From: Streptomyces roseolus
GTDB taxonomy: Bacteria > Actinomycetota > Actinomycetes > Streptomycetales > Streptomycetaceae
Assembly (NCBI RefSeq): GCF_014649855.1
Contig: NZ_BMTV01000030.1
Span: 1-64,000 of the forward strand
Direction of reading: 5' to 3'
DNA: 64,000 nucleotides
The notes under the pieces were generated by a model that had not been told where the DNA came from, did not search any database, and worked only from the letters and a program-made list of their open reading frames with translations. Below are positions 45,470 to 53,965 of this stretch, in pieces (position 1 is the stretch's first letter; each line of letters opens with the position of its first letter). The position numbers and the translations under genes are program-made.

Positions 45470-46246
45470 GTGAACGACGGTGGCGTGAGGCGTTACGGCC
45501 CGCTCGGCAAGGTCTTGGTGATCATTCCGACCTACAACGAGGCGGACAACATCAGGCCGATCGTCGCGCGGGTGCGGGAGGCCGTCCCTGAGGCGCACAT
45601 CCTCGTCGCCGACGACAACAGCCCCGACGGCACGGGCAAGTTCGCCGACGAGCTCGCGGCCGACGACGACCACGTCCACGTCCTGCACCGCAAGGGCAAG
45701 GAGGGGCTGGGCGCCGCCTACCTCGCGGGCTTCCGCTGGGGCATCGAGAACGGCTACGAGGTCCTCGTCGAGATGGACGCCGACGGCTCCCACCAGCCCG
45801 AGGAGCTGCCCCGCCTGCTCACCGCGCTCAAGGGCGCCGACCTCGTCCTCGGCTCCCGCTGGGTGCCCGGCGGCCGGATCGTGAACTGGCCGAAGTCCCG
45901 CGAGTTCATCTCGCGCGGCGGCAGCCTGTACTCCCGCCTCATGCTCGACGTCCCGATCCGCGACGTCACCGGCGGCTACCGCGCCTTCCGCAAGGAGACC
46001 CTGGAGGGCCTCGGCCTGGAGGACGTCGCCTCGGCCGGCTACTGCTTCCAGGTCGACCTCGCCCGCCGCGCCGTCGCCGCCGGCTTCCACGTCGTCGAGG
46101 TCCCCATCACCTTCGTCGAGCGCGAGATCGGCGACTCGAAGATGAGCCGGAACATCGTCGTCGAGGCCCTGTGGCGGGTCACCGGCTGGGGCGTCACGGC
46201 CCGCGCCGAGAAGCTCTCCAAGGCCCTGGGCCGCAAGAACGCCTGA
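45470..46246 (+). CDS. ppm: polyprenol-phosphate mannose synthase (Ppm glycosyltransferase domain)
   Basis: The 258-residue GT2 glycosyltransferase has the DPM-synthase pattern VLVIIPTYNEADNI, ILVADDNSPDGTG, the metal motif VEMDADGSHQPEELP and VLGSRWVPGGRI. It transfers mannose from GDP-mannose to polyprenyl phosphate at the membrane, the donor for protein O-mannosylation and glycolipids; in Streptomyces this stand-alone Ppm1 is needed for phage receptor glycosylation. Start GTG 45470 has GGGGCAG 5-11 bases upstream. A GTG at 45446, 8 bases after a -10-like TAAGGT, is a leaderless alternative adding 8 residues. Terminator downstream. Confidence 0.92.
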   Translation: MNDGGVRRYGPLGKVLVIIPTYNEADNIRPIVARVREAVPEAHILVADDNSPDGTGKFADELAADDDHVHVLHRKGKEGLGAAYLAGFRWGIENGYEVLVEMDADGSHQPEELPRLLTALKGADLVLGSRWVPGGRIVNWPKSREFISRGGSLYSRLMLDVPIRDVTGGYRAFRKETLEGLGLEDVASAGYCFQVDLARRAVAAGFHVVEVPITFVEREIGDSKMSRNIVVEALWRVTGWGVTARAEKLSKALGRKNA

Positions 46247-46265
46247 CGGCACGGGCACCGCCCTT

Positions 46266-46290
46266 CGACCCGGCCCCACGGGCCGGGTCG
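46266..46290 (+). terminator. terminator after ppm
   Basis: A perfect 11-bp stem (46266-46276 with 46280-46290; CGACCCGGCCC) and 3-nt loop, followed by a T-rich tail ATCCTTTCCTT. Confidence 0.92.
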
Positions 46291-46338
46291 ATCCTTTCCT
46301 TACGACGTTTTAGCGGGACCCCAGGCACACTGGAGCCC

Positions 46339-46932
46339 ATGACGACCGGCGCACCCTCGCAGACCCCTCGGCGCTCCCGGGCGCGCACCCTGCTCCCGCT
46401 GGGCCTGGCCGCCTGGCTGGTCCTGGAGATCTGGCTCCTCACCGTCGTGGCGGACGTCGCCGGCGGGCTGACCGTGCTGCTCCTGCTGATCGGCGGCGCC
46501 GTGCTCGGCACCGTGGTGATCAAGCGGGCCGGGCGCCGCGCCTTCGCCAACCTCACCTCGACCTTCCAGCAGGCCCAGGCCGCCGCGCAGAGCGGTACGG
46601 CTCCGACCGCGGCCGACCGCAAGGGCGCCGAGGACCGCAACGGCTTCCTGATGCTCGGCGGACTGCTCCTGATGATCCCCGGGCTCCTCTCCGACGCCGC
46701 CGGACTGCTGCTCCTCGTGCCCCCGGTGCGGGCGGCCCTCGGGCGCGCCGCGGAGCGGGCGGTCGAGCGCCGGATGGCCGCGGCACCTCCCGGCAGCCTC
46801 CAGGACGCCTTCCAGCAGGCCCGCATGCACCGTCCGGACGGGAAGGTGGTGCAGGGCGAGGTCATCCGTGACGACGCCCCCCGGGGGCCGTACGGCGCCG
46901 CCGACGACCGCCGCCCGCCGCTGATGCCCTGA
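46339..46932 (+). CDS. fxsA: FxsA family membrane protein
   Basis: A 197-residue membrane protein with about four hydrophobic helices (near residues 15-33, 38-58, 94-112 and 115-130). It shows the FxsA pattern EIWLLTVVADVAGGLTVLLL, FLMLGGLLLMIPGLLSDAAG and LLLVPPVRAALGR. In E. coli FxsA suppresses F exclusion of phage T7; in Streptomyces its role is unknown. The ATG at 46339 follows a -10-like CACACT by 7 bases, so the mRNA may be leaderless. Strong terminator downstream. Confidence 0.9.
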   Translation: MTTGAPSQTPRRSRARTLLPLGLAAWLVLEIWLLTVVADVAGGLTVLLLLIGGAVLGTVVIKRAGRRAFANLTSTFQQAQAAAQSGTAPTAADRKGAEDRNGFLMLGGLLLMIPGLLSDAAGLLLLVPPVRAALGRAAERAVERRMAAAPPGSLQDAFQQARMHRPDGKVVQGEVIRDDAPRGPYGAADDRRPPLMP

Positions 46933-46983
46933 TCGATCCGGCCGCGTACCCGAGCGCCCGCTCCTCCGGGGGCGGGCGCGGCG

Positions 46984-47030
46984 ACGCCGAGGGGCCCGGT
47001 ACACGATCCGTGTACCGGGCCCCTCGGCGT
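46984..47030. terminator. bidirectional terminator between fxsA and rbpA
   Basis: A perfect 22-bp stem (46984-47005 with 47009-47030) with a 3-nt loop ATC lies between two converging genes. It is one of the strongest hairpins in the window. Confidence 0.95.
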
Positions 47031-47050
47031 TGCTCGTGCCGGGTCGTCCG

Positions 47051-47425
47051 TCAGGCGGACTTGCGGCTGTCGCGCGGATGCACCGCGATGTTCATGGCGC
47101 CGGAGCGCAGGACGGCCAGCCTCTCGGCGAGGACCTCCTCCAGCTCCTCACGGGTACGCCGCTCCATGAGCATGTCCCAGTGCGTACGCGCCGGCTTGCC
47201 CTTCTTCTCCTCGGGTCCGTCGCCGTCCACCAGGAGTGCCTGGATTCCGCAGACCTTGCATTCCCACTCCGGCGGAATTTCCGCCTCCACCGAGAAGGGC
47301 ATCTCAAAACGATGGCCCTTCTCGCATGCGTACTCCACGGCCTGGCGAGGTGCCAGATCGATGCCGCGGTCGGTCTCGTAGCTGGTCACCACGAGGCGCG
47401 TGCCGCGAAGAGCTCGCTCACTCAT
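47051..47425 (-). CDS. rbpA: RNA polymerase-binding protein RbpA
   Basis: The 124-residue actinobacterial transcription factor binds the principal sigma factor and RNA polymerase and stimulates initiation. Key features are the N-terminal tail with GTRLVVTSYETDRGI, the zinc-type pair Cys/His in YACEKGHRFEMPF with Cys in WECKVCGIQ, the basic linker KKGKPARTHWDMLMERR and the sigma-interacting helix RTREELEEVLAERLAVLR. ATG 47425. It is single and preceded by a textbook sigma-R promoter, as known for S. coelicolor rbpA, so expression should rise on disulphide stress and rifampicin exposure. Confidence 0.97.
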   Translation of the reverse strand: MSERALRGTRLVVTSYETDRGIDLAPRQAVEYACEKGHRFEMPFSVEAEIPPEWECKVCGIQALLVDGDGPEEKKGKPARTHWDMLMERRTREELEEVLAERLAVLRSGAMNIAVHPRDSRKSA

Positions 47426-47486
47426 GAATCGTGCCTCCCGGGCTTGTCGCCCACAGGACAGGTGTCGCTGTCGTCGTCATCCGGTC

Positions 47487-47513
47487 AACGTCCGGTCGGC
47501 GAGAAAGATTCCC
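47487..47513 (-). promoter_or_regulatory. sigma-R promoter of rbpA
   Basis: Minus strand GGGAAT (47513-47508) - 18 bp - GTT (47489-47487) matches the SigR consensus exactly, 62 bp from the start codon. The wider gap 47426-47680 shows no other gene. Confidence 0.88.
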
Positions 47514-47680
47514 GTTCCGGGTAATGCGTCGCCCGTCGTGCCGCCCCTTGTTGTACCCACCAGTGCCCGTTTTGTCACATCCGGCGGCAGATGTGACTCG
47601 TGGTCTTCACTAAAGCAGCACGCAGTAACGGTCCGCCTGGCAGGCCAAACGCGTACACTACCGGCCTTTCACTTCCGCGT

Positions 47681-49054
47681 CTAAATTCGTTCGGGTACGA
47701 CATTCCCCGCCTCCCGTGCCGCCTCGCGCACCGGCACCCGCGCGAGGAGGACGAATCCGGCCACGAAGAAGATCACCAGGGAGATGATGGCAGCTCGATA
47801 GCTTCCGGTCAGCTGGTTCACGAGCCCGAACACCAGCGGGCCGAGCCAGCTCAGCCCCCGGTCGCTCAGCTCGTACGCCGAGAAGTACTCCGCCTCCTTG
47901 CCCTCCGGCACCGTGTGCGAGAACAACGAGCGCGAGAGCGCCTGCGTCCCGCCCATCACCAGGCCGATGGCCGCCGCCAGGCAGTAGAAGAAGACCGGCG
48001 CCCCGGCGGGCAGGAAGTACCCCGCCAGCAGGATGAGGGTCCACACGACCAGGGCGCCCAGGATCGTCCGCTTGGCCCCGTGCGTCCGGGCGAGCCGGCC
48101 CATCCCGAGCGCTCCGGCCACCGCGAGCACCTGCACCAGCAGGACCGCCGTGATGAGCGTCGTCTGCTCCAGCCCCAGCTCGTTCTTGCCGAAGACGGCC
48201 GCCTGCGAGATCACCGTCTGCACCCCGTCGTTGTAGACGAGGTAGGCGAGCAGGAAGGCGAGCGTCTTCGGGTGGTTGCGCATGTCCACGAGCGTGGCCC
48301 GCAGTTGGCGCCACCCGGCCCCCACCGCGCCCGTCCCGTCCGCCTCGGCCGTGCCGGCCGCCGGGAGCCCCCGGTCGCGCAGCCGCTTCAGCGGGATCAG
48401 CGCGAAGGCGCCCCACCAGAGCCCGGCGGAGGCCAGGCAGATCCGGACCGCCTCGCCCGCGGACAGGCCGAAGGACTCGTGCCCCGAGTACAGGACCAGG
48501 TTGAGGACCAGGACCAGCGCGCCCGAGGTGTAGCCGAAGGCCCAGCCGCGCGAGGAGACCGCGTCCCGCTCCTCCGGCTCGGAGATCTGGGGCAGGTAGG
48601 AGTTGTAGAGCATCATCGACACCGCGAGCGCGGCGTTCGCCACGACCAGCAGCAGGGCGCCGAGCAGATAGCGGTCGTCCTTCAGGAAGAACATGCAGGT
48701 CGTCGCCCCCGCCCCGAGGTAGGCGGCCGCCGCGAGCAGCGGCTTCTTCCGGCCCCTGCGGTCGGCCGCCGCGCTCACCAGCGGCATCGCGACGATCGCC
48801 ACCACGAGCGACGCCGACACCGCGTAGGCGAACAGCGAGTCGACGTGCACCGGGACGCCGAGCGGGTACACGTGCGTCCCGCCGCCGGCCGCCGTCTTCG
48901 CCAGCTCGTTCAGGTACGGGCCCAGGAACACGGTCACGACGCTGGTCGAGTACACCGAGCAGGCGAAGTCGTAGAAGTACCAGCCGCGCTGTTCCCGTCT
49001 GCGCTCGGCCGGATCGGTGGTGGGCCCCTCGGGCCCGGTCGTCTCGGCGGTCAC
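47681..49054 (-). CDS. MFS transporter of the UMF1 (Atg22-like) family
   Basis: A 457-residue membrane protein with about 12 helices and the UMF1 pattern: REQRGWYFYDFACSVYSTS at the first helix, MPLVSAAADRRGRKKPLL, MMLYNSYLPQISEPEERDAV and YLVYNDGVQTVISQAAVFG. Substrate is unknown. GTG 49054 is chosen since GAGGGGGG lies 9-16 bases upstream; the frame continues far upstream but without homology, antisense to the next gene. Its stop lies 256 bp from rbpA in the same direction. Confidence 0.9.
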   Translation of the reverse strand: MTAETTGPEGPTTDPAERRREQRGWYFYDFACSVYSTSVVTVFLGPYLNELAKTAAGGGTHVYPLGVPVHVDSLFAYAVSASLVVAIVAMPLVSAAADRRGRKKPLLAAAAYLGAGATTCMFFLKDDRYLLGALLLVVANAALAVSMMLYNSYLPQISEPEERDAVSSRGWAFGYTSGALVLVLNLVLYSGHESFGLSAGEAVRICLASAGLWWGAFALIPLKRLRDRGLPAAGTAEADGTGAVGAGWRQLRATLVDMRNHPKTLAFLLAYLVYNDGVQTVISQAAVFGKNELGLEQTTLITAVLLVQVLAVAGALGMGRLARTHGAKRTILGALVVWTLILLAGYFLPAGAPVFFYCLAAAIGLVMGGTQALSRSLFSHTVPEGKEAEYFSAYELSDRGLSWLGPLVFGLVNQLTGSYRAAIISLVIFFVAGFVLLARVPVREAAREAGNVVPERI

Positions 49055-49104
49055 GGCCGCACGCCCCCCTCGTTCGTCCCCGTCCCCGGGAAGCCCGCCC
49101 GCCC

Positions 49105-49869
49105 TCAGACCCATGCCCCGCGGGCGATGAGGACCTCGCGCAGCGTCTCCAGATGATCGGTCATGATGCCATCGACCCCCAGGTCGAGGAGAGACTCCAT
49201 GCGCTCCGGATCGTTGACGGTCCACACGTGCACCTGGAGGCCGCGCGCGTGCGCCGCCCGGACGAAGCGGCGGTCCACCACGCGGACCCCGCCCTGCGTC
49301 TCCGGGACCTGCGCCGCCACCGCGCCGGCCCGCAGCGGGGCCGGCAGGCCGAGCGAGCGCAGCCGCAGGGCCGCGACGCCGGTCACGCCGTACGAGGTGG
49401 CCAGGCGCGGGCCCGCGAGGCGCTGGGCGCGGGCGATCCGGGCCTCGGTGAAGGAGCTGACCAGGACCCGGTCCCAGGCGTCGGTGCGGGAGATCAGGTC
49501 GACCAGCGGGGCCAGCGCCGACTCGGTCTTCAGGTCCACGTTCCAGCGGGCCTCGGGAAACTCCTGGAGCAGGTCCTCGAAGAGCGGCAGCGGCTCCTTG
49601 CCGGCCACCCGGGCCTCCCGCACCGCCGCCCACGGCAGGTCCCGGATCCGGCCCGCGGTGTCCGTCACCCGGTCCAGGGTCGCGTCGTGGAAGGCGACCA
49701 GCACGCCGTCGGCGGTGGTGTGGACATCGGTCTCGAAGTAGCGGTAGCCCGCGGCGGCGGCCCGGCGGAAGGCGGCCGCGGTGTTCTCCAGGCCGTCCGC
49801 CGTGCCGCCCCGGTGGGCGAAGGGCAGCGGGGACGGATGGTCGAGGTAGGGGTGTCGTACGTGCGTCAC
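49105..49869 (-). CDS. glycerophosphodiester phosphodiesterase
   Basis: A 254-residue TIM-barrel hydrolase of the GDPD/UgpQ type. Signature residues: FAHRGGTADGLENTAAAF (the HR and E-N motif) and ETDVHTTADGVLVAFHD (metal-binding Glu, Asp and the catalytic His). It cleaves glycerophosphodiesters to glycerol 3-phosphate and alcohol. There is no signal peptide, so it is likely cytoplasmic. The start GTG 49869 overlaps the stop of the YczE-like gene by 4 bases (GTGA), so the two are coupled. The MFS gene follows after 50 bp in the same direction. Confidence 0.93.
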   Translation of the reverse strand: MTHVRHPYLDHPSPLPFAHRGGTADGLENTAAAFRRAAAAGYRYFETDVHTTADGVLVAFHDATLDRVTDTAGRIRDLPWAAVREARVAGKEPLPLFEDLLQEFPEARWNVDLKTESALAPLVDLISRTDAWDRVLVSSFTEARIARAQRLAGPRLATSYGVTGVAALRLRSLGLPAPLRAGAVAAQVPETQGGVRVVDRRFVRAAHARGLQVHVWTVNDPERMESLLDLGVDGIMTDHLETLREVLIARGAWV

Positions 49870-50534
49870 CGCCGCAGTATGGCGCCTTCCGGTGACTCCG
49901 GGGCGACGGCCGTCCCGACGGGCCGTGACTCCGGGACCGCGAAGAAGCGGAGGAAGAACTGGGCGAGCGGGCCGATCGACAGCGCGTAGAGGAGCGTGCC
50001 GACGCCGACCGAGCCGCCGAGCAGGAAGCCGGAGGTCACCACCGCCACCTCGATCAGGGTCCTGGTCAGCCGGATCGACCATCCGGTCACCCGGTGCAGG
50101 CCCGTCATCAGGCCGTCGCGCGGGCCGGGCCCGAAGCGGGCCGCGATGTACAGGCCGGTCGCCAGTCCGTTCAGCACGATGCCCAGGGCCATGAGGGCGC
50201 CGCGGACCACGAGCCCGTGGCCGTCCGGAAGCAGTGCCAGGGTGCCGTCCATCGCCAGGCCGATCACGAAGACGTTCGACACCGTGCCCAGGCCCGGCCG
50301 TTGCCGGATCGGGATCCACAGCAGCAGCACGATCGCGCCGACGACGATCGACACCAGCCCGATCGTCAGCCCGGTCAGCCCGGCCAGGCCCTGGTGGAGC
50401 ACGTTCCACGGCTCCATGCCGAGCCCCGCCCTGACCAGCAGGGCCGAGCTGACCCCGTACAGCGTGAGGCCGGCGTACAGCTGGACCAGCCGGCGGGTCA
50501 GATGCCGGCCGCGGGAGCCGGAGGCGATGGACAT
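49866..50534 (-). CDS. YczE/YitT-like integral membrane protein
   Basis: A 222-residue membrane protein with about six hydrophobic segments; LYAGLTLYGVSSALLVRAGL followed by MEPWNVLHQGL matches the YczE family. Such genes are frequently adjacent to, and divergent from, MocR regulators in Firmicutes and Actinobacteria, and a regulator of that type lies divergent here. The transported compound is not known. ATG 50534 lies in the divergent region; the frame is open further but runs through the regulator's promoter. It is coupled with the phosphodiesterase gene by a 4-base overlap. Confidence 0.88.
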   Translation of the reverse strand: MSIASGSRGRHLTRRLVQLYAGLTLYGVSSALLVRAGLGMEPWNVLHQGLAGLTGLTIGLVSIVVGAIVLLLWIPIRQRPGLGTVSNVFVIGLAMDGTLALLPDGHGLVVRGALMALGIVLNGLATGLYIAARFGPGPRDGLMTGLHRVTGWSIRLTRTLIEVAVVTSGFLLGGSVGVGTLLYALSIGPLAQFFLRFFAVPESRPVGTAVAPESPEGAILRR

Positions 50535-50670
50535 GGAGGTGCCCCCCTGGGGTGGTGGTGTCGGCAGAGGATCGCGGCCCGCTGTGGTGGGAGTGGACCG
50601 ACCCATGACACTCTGTGGCGGGAGAACGGATGCCAACCATGGCCAATTTGATGAAGGTGGACTGATTTCC
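50535..50670. promoter_or_regulatory. MocR-yczE divergent promoter region
   Basis: The 136-bp gap contains, read on the minus strand, two TTGGC direct repeats 10 bp apart (within 50631-50653) around the palindrome CCATGG. MocR regulators bind direct repeats, so this is a candidate operator. No reliable -10/-35 pair was identified. Confidence 0.4.
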
Positions 50671-52170
50671 ATGGCTCAGTGGACTTCGGCCGTCGGGGCC
50701 GCCCAGCTCGCCCGGCAGCTCCAGGCGCAGCAGCCCCGCCCCGCGGGACCCGGCGCCCGGAAGCCGCCCGCCTACCGCGCCCTCGCCGACGGCATCCGCC
50801 TGCTCGTCCTGGAGGGCCGGGTGCCGGTCGCCGCCCGGCTGCCCGCCGAGCGGGAACTCGCGCTCGCCCTCACCGTCAGCCGCACCACCGTCGCCGCCGC
50901 CTACGAGGCGCTGCGCACCGAGGGCTTCCTGGAGTCCCGGCGCGGCGCCGGCAGCTGGACCGCCGTCCCGGCCGGCAACCCGCTGCCCGCGCGCGGCCTC
51001 GAACCGCTGCCGCCGGAGGCCCTCGGCTCCCTCATCGACCTCGGCTGCGCCGCGCTGCCCGCCCCCGAGCCCTGGCTGACCCGCAGCGTCCAGGGCGCCC
51101 TGGAGGAGCTGCCGCCGTACGCGCACACCCACGGGGACTACCCCGCCGGGCTCCCCGCGCTGCGCGCCACGATCGCCGAGCGCTACACCGCCCGCGGCAT
51201 CCCGACGATGCCCGAGCAGATCATGGTCACCACCGGCGCGATGGGCGCCATCGACGCCATCTGCCACCTCTTCGCCGGGCGCGGCGAGCGGATCGCCGTC
51301 GAATCCCCGTCGTACGCGAACATCCTCCAGCTCATGCGGGAGGCGGGCGCCCGGCTGGTCCCCGTCGCCATGTCCGAGGGGCTCGGCAGCTGGGACCTGG
51401 GGCGCTGGCGCCAGGTGCTGCGCGAGGCCGCGCCCCGCCTCGCGTACGTGGTCGCCGACTTCCACAACCCCACCGGCGCCCTCGCCGACGAGGACCAGCG
51501 CCGGGGGCTCGTGGAGGCCGCCCGGGCGGCCGGCACCGTCCTGGTCGTCGACGAGACCATGACCGAGCTGCGCCTCGACGAGGACGTGGCGATGCCCCGG
51601 CCGGTCTGCGCCTTCGACCCGGCCGGCTCCACCGTCCTCACCGTTGGCTCGGCGAGCAAGGCCTTCTGGGCCGGGATGCGGATCGGCTGGGTCCGGGCCG
51701 CGCCCGACGTCATCCGCTCCCTCGTCGCCGCCCGCGCCTACGCCGACCTGGGCACCCCGGTCCTGGAGCAGCTCGGCGTCAACTGGCTGATGCGCACCGG
51801 CGGCTGGGAGGAGGCCGTCGGCCTGCGCAGGGCGCAGGCGCGTGAGAACCGGGACGCGCTCGTCGCGGCGGTCCGCAGGGAGCTGCCGGAGTGGGAGTTC
51901 GAGGTGCCGAAGGGCGGCCTGACGCTCTGGGTGCGCACCGGCGGGCTCTCCGGCTCCCGGGTGGCGGAGGCGGGCGAGCGGGTCGGCGTCCGCGTGCCCT
52001 CCGGCCCCCGCTTCGGCGTCGACGGCGCCTTCGAGGGGTTCATCCGGCTGCCGTTCACCGTCGGCGGTCCGGTCGCCGAGGAGGCCGCCGTCCGGCTGGC
52101 CGCCGCGGCCCGGCTGGTCGAGTCGGGGCTCGGCGGGGGAGCGGAGCCGCTCAGGACCTTCGTGGCCTGA
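50671..52170 (+). CDS. MocR-type regulator (GntR HTH fused to PLP aminotransferase fold)
   Basis: The 499-residue protein joins a GntR-type winged HTH (about residues 30-105; LPAERELALALTVSRTTVAA) to a class I aminotransferase-like domain (about 130-495). The PLP lysine is in VGSASKAFWAGMRIGW, and the cofactor Asp/Asn residues lie in VADFHNPTGALAD. Proteins of this type sense PLP-bound ligands and usually activate a divergent gene. Here the partner is a YczE-like membrane protein, a pairing described for a subgroup of MocR regulators. ATG 50671; AAGGTGGA lies about 9-17 bases upstream. Confidence 0.93.
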   Translation: MAQWTSAVGAAQLARQLQAQQPRPAGPGARKPPAYRALADGIRLLVLEGRVPVAARLPAERELALALTVSRTTVAAAYEALRTEGFLESRRGAGSWTAVPAGNPLPARGLEPLPPEALGSLIDLGCAALPAPEPWLTRSVQGALEELPPYAHTHGDYPAGLPALRATIAERYTARGIPTMPEQIMVTTGAMGAIDAICHLFAGRGERIAVESPSYANILQLMREAGARLVPVAMSEGLGSWDLGRWRQVLREAAPRLAYVVADFHNPTGALADEDQRRGLVEAARAAGTVLVVDETMTELRLDEDVAMPRPVCAFDPAGSTVLTVGSASKAFWAGMRIGWVRAAPDVIRSLVAARAYADLGTPVLEQLGVNWLMRTGGWEEAVGLRRAQARENRDALVAAVRRELPEWEFEVPKGGLTLWVRTGGLSGSRVAEAGERVGVRVPSGPRFGVDGAFEGFIRLPFTVGGPVAEEAAVRLAAAARLVESGLGGGAEPLRTFVA

Positions 52171-52180
52171 CGGGAGGCTT

Positions 52181-52264
52181 CCGTCCCCACGCACGCGTGG
52201 GGACGGCCCTTCCCTCCACGCGCGCGTGGAGGAACCGTTCCCACGCACGCGCGCGTGGGGACGG
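52181..52264. repeat. array of three related palindromic hairpins
   Basis: Hairpin A, 52181-52206, has a 12-bp stem CCGTCCCCACGC; hairpin B, 52213-52232, is a perfect 20-bp palindrome (CCTCCACGCG); hairpin C, 52235-52264, has a 12-bp stem (CCGTTCCCACGC, one G-U) with a 6-nt loop. Centres are 29 and 27 bp apart. A and C share the arm GTGGGGACGG. They lie directly before the giant palindrome at 52257. Confidence 0.85.
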
Positions 52265-52312
52265 CGAAGGCCGGTGCGGACCCCGGGGTCCGCACCGGCC
52301 TTCGCCGTCCCC
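52257..52312. terminator. 56-bp perfect palindrome between mocR-type gene and sffA
   Basis: Bases 52257-52284 are the exact reverse complement of 52285-52312, with no spacer, so the RNA would form a stem of about 26 bp. It lies between two converging genes, and ends both. Its left arm overlaps the right arm of hairpin C (52257-52264), so the two structures exclude each other. Confidence 0.92.
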
Positions 52313-52326
52313 TGCTTCCGGTGGGG

Positions 52327-53928
52327 TCAGCCATCCGCCGGGACCGGGGCGTGGCGGGGGAGGGAGCCGGGGGTCGGCTCGGCCGCCGCCTCCGGGACCT
52401 TCTCCAGGGCCACCGTGACCGCCGCCCGCCGCTCCGGCAGCAGGTCGAGGACGGCCTGGCGGTCGGTGTCGCCGACGGCGTCGTCGTACGGGTCGGGCGT
52501 GGCCGGCACCTGGAGGCGGAGGACCGGACCGGTGCCGAGGCGGGCGTAGCCGCGGCCGGGCGGGACCTGCGGGGTCGGCGTGGTGTGCGGGGCGGCGCCG
52601 AGCACCCCGGCGATCTGCTCGGGGGAGGCGGGGCCGAGGACCACGCGGGCGCGGGCGTGCGCGCGTACCCCCTCGTGGAGCGCGTCGGCGGTGTCGAACT
52701 GCTCCGCCACCACCACCGTCACCTGGGCCGCCCGGCCGTGCCGCAGCGGAACCCGGAGCAGCTCCTGGGGGTCGGGCCGGCCCTCGGCGGCGGCCAGGTG
52801 GCCGAGGACGCCGGGGCGGTCGAGGAGGATCCACAGCGGGCGGCGGGTGTCGGCCGGGGCGGGGTGCCCCGCCTGCCGGGCGCGGTTCGCGGTGATCAGC
52901 CGCCGCTCGGTCTCGTGGGAGGCCCATTCCAGGCTCTCCAGGGCGCCGGACAGCTCGCTCTCGACGCCGAGGACGCCGTCGCGGCCGACCAGGCAGGCGT
53001 ACTCGCCGGCGCCGGCTCCGTCCACGATCAGCACGTCGCCGTGGGCGAGGGCCTGGAGCGCCAGGGAGCGCAGCAGGGAGGTGGTGCCGCTGCCGGGCTG
53101 GCCGACGGCGAGCAGGTGCGGCTCGGTGGAGCGGGGGCCGGTGCGCCAGACGACGGCCGGCGCGTCCTCGGAGCCGTCCGCCGAGACGACCGGCACGGTC
53201 CGCTGCACGGCGTCGGCGTCGGTGAAGCCGAGGACGGTCTCGCCGGGGGCGGTGACGAACCGCTGGGCGGCGATGGTGGTCGGGAGGGCGGGCAGCACGT
53301 GCATGTCGAGCCGGTTGCCCTCCTCGTCCCAGTCGAAGAGGTACTCGCGGCCGCGGCCCGACTTGGCGTGCAGGAGCTGCTCGATGCGGGCGCGCGAGGC
53401 GGCCTCGCCGTCGGTGAAGTACGGGGGGTAGGAGATCCGCAGCCGTGTCAGGCGGCCGCTGTCGTCGAAGGCGTGGTCGCCGAAGGCCCGGGACCAGTCG
53501 CCGCCGTGGGCGAAGAGCGGGTCGGGGTCCTCCGGGACGGAGAAGTACGGCACCAGGGCCTCGTAGAGCCCCTTCAGCCGGGCCGTCTCCGCCTCGTCGG
53601 GGCCGGTCTTCACGACCGGTTTCTCACGCCCCTTCCACGCGGCGGCGCCCATGAGCGCGACGAGCGCGAGCAGCGGCCCGTACGGCATGAGGGCGACGGC
53701 CAGGGCGCAGGCCGCGACCAGGAACAGCGTGGGACCGCGCCGTTCCTTGGGGGTCGCGGCCCACTTGGCGCGCGCGGTCGCGGCCAGTTTCCGCAGACCG
53801 CGGGAGACCGTGATCAGCGGGTGGAGCACGTCGGTGGCGCTGTCGGCGGCCGACCGCGCGATCTCTCGGCCGCGCGCGAGCTGCGCGCCGCCGTTGCTCA
53901 GAATGCGGGGGAGTGGTCGCCGGGACAC
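52327..53928 (-). CDS. sffA: SffA, SpoIIIE/FtsK-like sporulation protein
   Basis: The 533-residue protein has an N-terminal part with two close membrane helices (about residues 67-95; LFLVAACALAVALMPYGPLL), and a C-terminal FtsK/SpoIIIE-like ATPase fold. In the Walker A position the sequence is GQPGSGTTSLLRSLAL, with Thr where Lys is expected, and Walker B is WILLDRPG. In S. coelicolor, SffA is brought to sporulation septa by SmeA and helps chromosome segregation into spores. The gene order smeA-sffA is kept. GTG 53928 has CAGGAG 10 bases upstream and lies 37 bases after the smeA stop. Confidence 0.9.
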   Translation of the reverse strand: MSRRPLPRILSNGGAQLARGREIARSAADSATDVLHPLITVSRGLRKLAATARAKWAATPKERRGPTLFLVAACALAVALMPYGPLLALVALMGAAAWKGREKPVVKTGPDEAETARLKGLYEALVPYFSVPEDPDPLFAHGGDWSRAFGDHAFDDSGRLTRLRISYPPYFTDGEAASRARIEQLLHAKSGRGREYLFDWDEEGNRLDMHVLPALPTTIAAQRFVTAPGETVLGFTDADAVQRTVPVVSADGSEDAPAVVWRTGPRSTEPHLLAVGQPGSGTTSLLRSLALQALAHGDVLIVDGAGAGEYACLVGRDGVLGVESELSGALESLEWASHETERRLITANRARQAGHPAPADTRRPLWILLDRPGVLGHLAAAEGRPDPQELLRVPLRHGRAAQVTVVVAEQFDTADALHEGVRAHARARVVLGPASPEQIAGVLGAAPHTTPTPQVPPGRGYARLGTGPVLRLQVPATPDPYDDAVGDTDRQAVLDLLPERRAAVTVALEKVPEAAAEPTPGSLPRHAPVPADG

Positions 53929-53965
53929 GTCGTACTCCTGGAGGGGTGGAAGGGGGTGAGTGGCG

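Noticed and set aside
52181-52264. Short palindromic units resembling type I-E CRISPR repeats
   Set aside because: The units follow each other every 27-29 bp, leaving no room for spacers, they are not identical, and no cas gene is near.
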